64,000 bases of DNA from Stratiolaelaps scimitus (taxonomy: Eukaryota; Arthropoda; Arachnida; Mesostigmata; Laelapidae), in contig JABWDB010000005.1 in NCBI GenBank assembly GCA_019614645.1, positions 16,047,001 through 16,111,000 of the forward strand, written 5' to 3'. The notes beneath the pieces were generated by a model. That model was not told where the DNA came from. It was given only the letters and a program-made list of their open reading frames with translations, and ran no database searches. The translations under genes were made by a program, and so were the position numbers. Below, piece by piece: positions 59,677-64,000 of the stretch. Position 1 is the first letter of the stretch; every line of letters starts with the position of its first letter.

Positions 59677-60105
59677 CTATACAGGTTGATGACAGATAAT
59701 CATTTCACAATCTTCGGCTATATGATGCTCGTTGACGAAAATACCCTCAAGGTAGCCCTCAAGTGATCCTGCAAAATAATAGCAAGTGATAGACTAATTT
59801 CAAACGCGAGATTGAACAAGAAGGCAACAAGTTCGTCTACTGTTTTGATAAGCGACGCTTTGCTTGCTGGAGAAAAATTGAATAGAACAAGACTCCTATG
59901 GTTTAGCCGGCCTATGGTTCGCCAAAGACTCACCGATCATTTGAGCAGTGATTCGAGAGGTCGGCTCTTGCACAAATGGTCTGACAGGGTACGTTTGTGT
60001 ATGGCCACCCCAGAGCTGCAAACCGTGGATTGCAACTGGCATATTTGCTGCTATATTTAGCAACGCTCCACCGAGTTTCAGTCCGAGCGAAGCATTGAAG
60101 GCCAT
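59677..60105 (-). CDS. putative 87-aa two-exon protein
   Basis: Exon 59934-60105 starts MAFNASLGLKLGGALLNIAA, continues GLQLWGGHTQTYPVRPF and ITAQMI, and ends at a consensus donor ATCG|GTGAGT. Exon 59677-59768 (acceptor TTGCTATTATTTTGCAG) continues in phase with SLEGYLEGIFVNEHHIAED and ends CEMIICHQPV with a stop. Both splice sites are close to consensus. An internal donor near 59682 could extend the gene. The N-terminal Gly/Ala/Leu segment could be a weak membrane helix. Family not recognised; the true start may lie upstream. Confidence 0.45.
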
Positions 60106-60109
60106 CAGA

Positions 60110-61590
60110 CTGCCTTCTGACTCGAGTTACTTCCAATGTATTTTTGAAATCTAGAGCAGAAATTATAAGTTTCAATGTATAGCACGCCTGTGACGGAAGC
60201 GACTAAAACCCATTCTAAGTCAATAACTTCGATGACAGCTGGACGGCCACATGTGACAATGTAATTCGCATTCATTCGTTAAACATTCTCGAAGAGCAAG
60301 CACGCCTAAATTGAACACTCATACTGAGATAGCAGAGCAGGCAAGCGTTCGTAATGGCACCGTATGACGTGGACCGTATGAAGCAAAATCGATGGAAGCT
60401 GTATATCAGTGGAACTATTTGCGTGTACAAAACCCAATTAGAAATTCTATGCTGTTGCGTTTATTTATCAAATACTATTGTGTTTGTGTTGTATTTTCGA
60501 TCACTGCAGCCTACTTCAATCGGTGTGCTAAGGTGAGAAGAAGCCCGAAATGACTCTGCCCTAAGGGCAAATCTTTTACAGCTATGCGCTTATGCTGTAA
60601 GGAGCGGCTCAGCCAATCGCTTCTGAACCCATCGAAGCGGCTAGATTTCTTCATTAATCACATATCAATTAACGTGCTGTCCTACTGTGTAGAATTTCTT
60701 TATTCAACTCTGACTGGTGATCTCTCTTGTAAGTGGACCAAATACGAAGCGGGATTACAAAATTTTGCAGGGCACACTTCATGCTCACATTCGAGCCGAC
60801 CCCTTGTTTTTGTGAGATTCTTTTGCATTTAATGATGTCTGCTCCCTGTTCGATGTCGTTAGTATGTTGATACGGTCCGGTGAACAATGTTGGCTCTTCG
60901 CATTTAAAGGGGTTCCATGTAATATGAAGGGCCAGACATGCGTTAGCAAATCAACGTAGATTGTGTCGTTCGTAGGGGTCACGGATCGATACCGTCCGGG
61001 TGCTGTCTCGCTCCAGTTCTGCCTTTCCGCGTATGAACCTGCTAGCCCTGATTAATTATCAGCCAAACTCTACATTTTAATCATGAGAACTCAATATACG
61101 TATGGGCGGACGCCGCTGCTCTATTTAGGAACAGTTGTTCACAATAGCATTGTGTGAGCATAAGGCTAGTTATTATCACAGGAAATATTAATACACTGTC
61201 ATGTAATGGGTCGCTTATTCAAAATACATAACTGGTAAGACACTGATGACGACGAACCTCATAAATAGGGGGTTCGCGATAGATCACAGAAATCTACGGG
61301 GGATCGGACAGCGGGGTTATCCTTCATAGGTTTTCAATTGGCGTTCAGCGAGGTATTGCTGGTGCGGTTGTGGCCAAGGGGCTTGAATACAATCAGGCCT
61401 AACTTCCCGGATTAACGTGTTCGAGTTCATCTTTCTACCAGCAAATTTATATATGTATCATTCGATTAGATTTATGATACAACATCATTTGATTTACTAT
61501 GCCTATCTGGAGTTAGTCGCTAAATATTTCCCCTATTATACAAAATAATTCAGAAAACACTTTCTTGTTCAGCCGTCGACGCTGAGACCT
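60110..61590. other. gene-free stretch
   Basis: Short frames on both strands without domains or paired splice sites. Confidence 0.45.
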
Positions 61591-61597
61591 GACTGTA

Positions 61598-62560
61598 ATG
61601 TCTGACTGTAGTGCCACCACGCTAGCAGGGATGGAAGTCCTTCAGAGGTTCCTCAATCTCTTAACGGCGATCTTCCACAGGAACGAAATAGTCGACGACG
61701 TTGGCGTAGCCCTGCATGAAGTCTTCTATGTACAAGGGGACAACTTCAGATCACTACTTTTCGCGATCCTAGTCTTTGACCTGCCGGAAGTGATCCAGGA
61801 TAGGACCCAGGACTAAAAGTACTTATGTACGCTGACGATCTGGTCCTCTACTGCACCAACAGGCGTTGCAAGCAATATGCCCTGGTGACTCTGAAAGCCA
61901 AGGTATAAAGTCTTGGGCTTCAGATCAACACGGACAAGAGATTGTGGCCAGGAGATTCCGTCGCGGAGGCAGTCTCGCCAAAGGGGACTACTTCACGCTA
62001 TACAAATCGCGGACTCACACCGACAATAAACGGGCACGCCGTCGACGACCATATTCGGGATTCTTAAAGCACTCGCAGGGAGCCGACAGATCAAGTCTCC
62101 CCACACACTATGACTTCGAACGGCGATCTTCCTGTTAGGTAAAGGTAAAGCTTTATTGGTTTATTAAAGGAGCTGTAATTGCTAGATATAAAGGTTGCGT
62201 TAATGGCCTCCTACGGTGTTCGACTCATTTGAAACAGCTTTAAGGAGCCCGATCTCGCGACGCTCGACAGACCGAAATCTGGTTTTCTGAAGAGGGTGCT
62301 CTGCTTAGCGGCACAGGCCAGCAGCACCCAAAAAAAGGCATCTAATGGCAGCCACGCGTCGGTTCGTGAAGGAGCTCAAGGAGTGCTTCCACCTGGCCGA
62401 GATAGAGGCCTACCGGACACATCGACAGTTCCCGCACAAAGATCTCTAACCCTGAAGGGGGCGTCCACCAAACAACAGAGATGACATCAGACTCTTGGAA
62501 CGGCTGCTCGCACCACAACTGGCACTTGTTAACTAGACTTGCGGTGCACGGCTTCCCCCC
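61598..62560 (+). mobile_element. degenerate non-LTR retrotransposon (LINE), RT fragment
   Basis: Plus-strand RT blocks stand in order across frameshifts: RFLNLLTAIFHRNEIVDDVG, QGDNFRSLLFAILVFDLPEV, then VLMYADDLVLYC (the YADD catalytic block) near 61825-61860, LGLQINTDK, FRRGGSLAKGDYF, and a distal PKSGFLKRVLCLAAQASS followed by FVKELKECFHLAEIEAYRTH. The distal block matches RIKTRFLKRVLGL of the 34.6 kb element, so both are the same clade. Several stops and shifts show it is dead. Confidence 0.85.
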
Positions 62561-62569
62561 ATCACCCTG

Positions 62570-63530
62570 ACCAGTAGGGCTGTCGATATCTTATCTCTGT
62601 TATCTTATCTCATTCCATTTTATTCTATGTCTATTTTTACTCTGTTATAACCCATACCATCTGTTGGTCATGCCACCAAGTTGAAGAGATTCCTCGCAAA
62701 CAACTTTCTGCCGATCTAGCCCCGACGCTAATTTGGCCAGAGCAAATGTGTTTGCTTATAGAGCTGTTACGTCACTGGGAAAAAAACGAGGATCATTTTA
62801 ATGATTGATTACCATCCGGTTTTGTGATACGGCCCACCATAATAGCACCACCACCACCACCACCACAGAACGAATGAAGAACTTGTTCCCATGAAGAATA
62901 TCACATTATCTAAAATCAGAGCATAACGCATAACTTTCATTTCCAGCCCTTCGATGAGTTTGGAGAAAAAAAATTAGGTTTATGGGATGTTTGGGACGGT
63001 GCAGTGTTTGCGTCGGGAGTATCTATCATAGTGAAATCTGCTCTCAGTAGTATACGGAAGACGGTAGGTTTCGGTTGCTGCTTCGGTCTTGAGAACACCC
63101 TCACCGCAGAATAGCGGAACTTTACAATACCGTTGCCAAATGTCCAACACAATAATTTTAATAACAAAATTGCCTATTTACAACTACAACTAGCAATATA
63201 CTTCGTGTACTTCACACTAAACATGTCTATACAATTGCTAATACTCAAGGCAAACTGGAGAGGACATTTAATTGCGAGTTAGTTCCATGTGAGCACGCTT
63301 CTGAGATTGTACACGACGAGAGTTATTAATGTCACCTATGGTGATGTGATCCGTTGTCCTGTTTCCCTAGCAATTATTAGATACGTCCATGGCTAACACA
63401 AAAAAAAACAACAACACATTGACCAACCACGCCAAATCGGTCGACGATCGAACAACGATATTTTATTTTACTCGTAGTAACGTAGGCACCCATAGTTTTC
63501 GTTGGCTAGTTTTGGAACCTACTTATTAGT
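62570..63530. other. gene-free stretch, 3' flank of the cysteine-rich gene
   Basis: (CAC)n near 62848-62865. A minus-strand AATAAA (TTTATT near 63461) lies about 75 bases past the stop at 63540 and probably ends that gene. Confidence 0.4.
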
Positions 63531-63539
63531 TCAACTACA

Positions 63540-63931
63540 CTAATCGGTTAACGTATCTTCTACAGGAAGAAGGGTGACCCCTGGAGGAAGGCAGCCGGTA
63601 CACTGACCATCGATGCATCGGTAACATGCGATCCCGAACGAGTTCACACAGTCCATTGCGTCACGGCAGTAGTTGCACCCTTGAAGTGAATTGAACAGAA
63701 TTTGTTTTCAGCGCATTGGCTTGCAATAGTGTGATATAGTGTCTGAGAAAAAATCTACCAACGTTGACAGGATAACAAGTTTAACAGTTCATATCCTTCA
63801 TTCAAAATGTGCGTTTTTATTCGTGTTTTTAATTATGCCGTTGTCGCCCTATCTCACACTGGGACATTACCTGGGTTTCAATCATATGTCATAGTTCAAG
63901 TATTTTCTTACCAGGGCACATTTCGACGGTT
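63540..63931 (-). CDS. 3' exons of a cysteine-rich, probably secreted protein (partial)
   Basis: The last exon 63540-63679 reads CNYCRDAMDCVNSFGIAC then YRCIDGQCTGCLPPGVTLL and ends TLTD. Seven cysteines have spacing C-x2-C-x5-C-x7-C-x2-C-x4-C-x2-C. A 20-base candidate exon at 63912-63931 (acceptor ATTGCATACAG, donor CCCTG|GTAAGA) adds TVEMCP and an eighth cysteine in agreeing phase. The start lies beyond the right edge. Dense, regular cysteines without His point to a disulfide-bonded extracellular domain. No named family recognised. Confidence 0.6.
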
Positions 63932-64000
63932 CTGTATGCAATTTTTTTCTGTATGCAATTGTTTGAGTTACGTAAGCTGCTATTATCGTTCAAAATGCCA

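Overview
The window is eukaryotic and almost certainly metazoan. It carries long AT-rich intergenic and intronic stretches, many (TA)n/(CA)n microsatellites, spliced genes with GT-AG introns, tRNA-derived SINEs and decayed LINE reverse transcriptases. Nothing looks bacterial or organellar. An arthropod with a genome of a few hundred Mb fits the gene density, and a mite is a guess only.

Two genes are identified with confidence by joining exons whose splice phases all agree. A LENG8-type SAC3/GANP family gene lies on the minus strand (23512 to 18260; six exons, 841 aa). A syntaxin-16 Qa-SNARE gene lies on the minus strand (38247 to 32820; seven exons, 312 aa). Its intron 3 holds a dead non-LTR retrotransposon, and its intron 2 holds a large inverted duplication next to the exon 2 donor.

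Several smaller genes are supported by protein motifs plus splice phase but have no recognised family. They are a two-finger C2H2 protein (9559 to 8353, minus), a 128-aa zinc-knuckle protein (42532 to 43584, plus), the last exon of a PH-domain protein (40850-41010, plus), the 3' end of a cysteine-rich protein running off the right edge (63931 to 63540, minus), an 87-aa two-exon protein (60105 to 59677, minus), a 55-aa two-exon protein behind a CRE plus TATA promoter (14408-14814, plus), and two proline/cysteine-containing open frames in tandem (27321-28154 and 30480-30878, plus). Further single exons or exon pairs (678-904, 6653-6741, 12649-13251, 46983-47065, 51346-52084) look coding but are orphaned.

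Layout: 1-8 kb holds orphan exons and a CpG-rich probable promoter at 5.6-6.6 kb. 8-11 kb holds the zinc-finger gene and its 5' exon. 12-17 kb holds small putative genes. 18-23.5 kb is LENG8. 24-31 kb holds SINEs and the two Pro/Cys frames. 32.8-38.7 kb is syntaxin-16. 39-44.2 kb holds the PH exon, the zinc-knuckle gene and a short frame. 44-59 kb is mostly GC-rich, triplet-repeat-rich sequence without a gene I can defend. 59.6-64 kb holds a small gene, a dead LINE and the cysteine-rich gene.

The genes do not form one pathway. Syntaxin-16 acts in endosome-to-Golgi membrane fusion and LENG8 in nuclear mRNA handling. I see no CRISPR, operon, toxin or viral system here.
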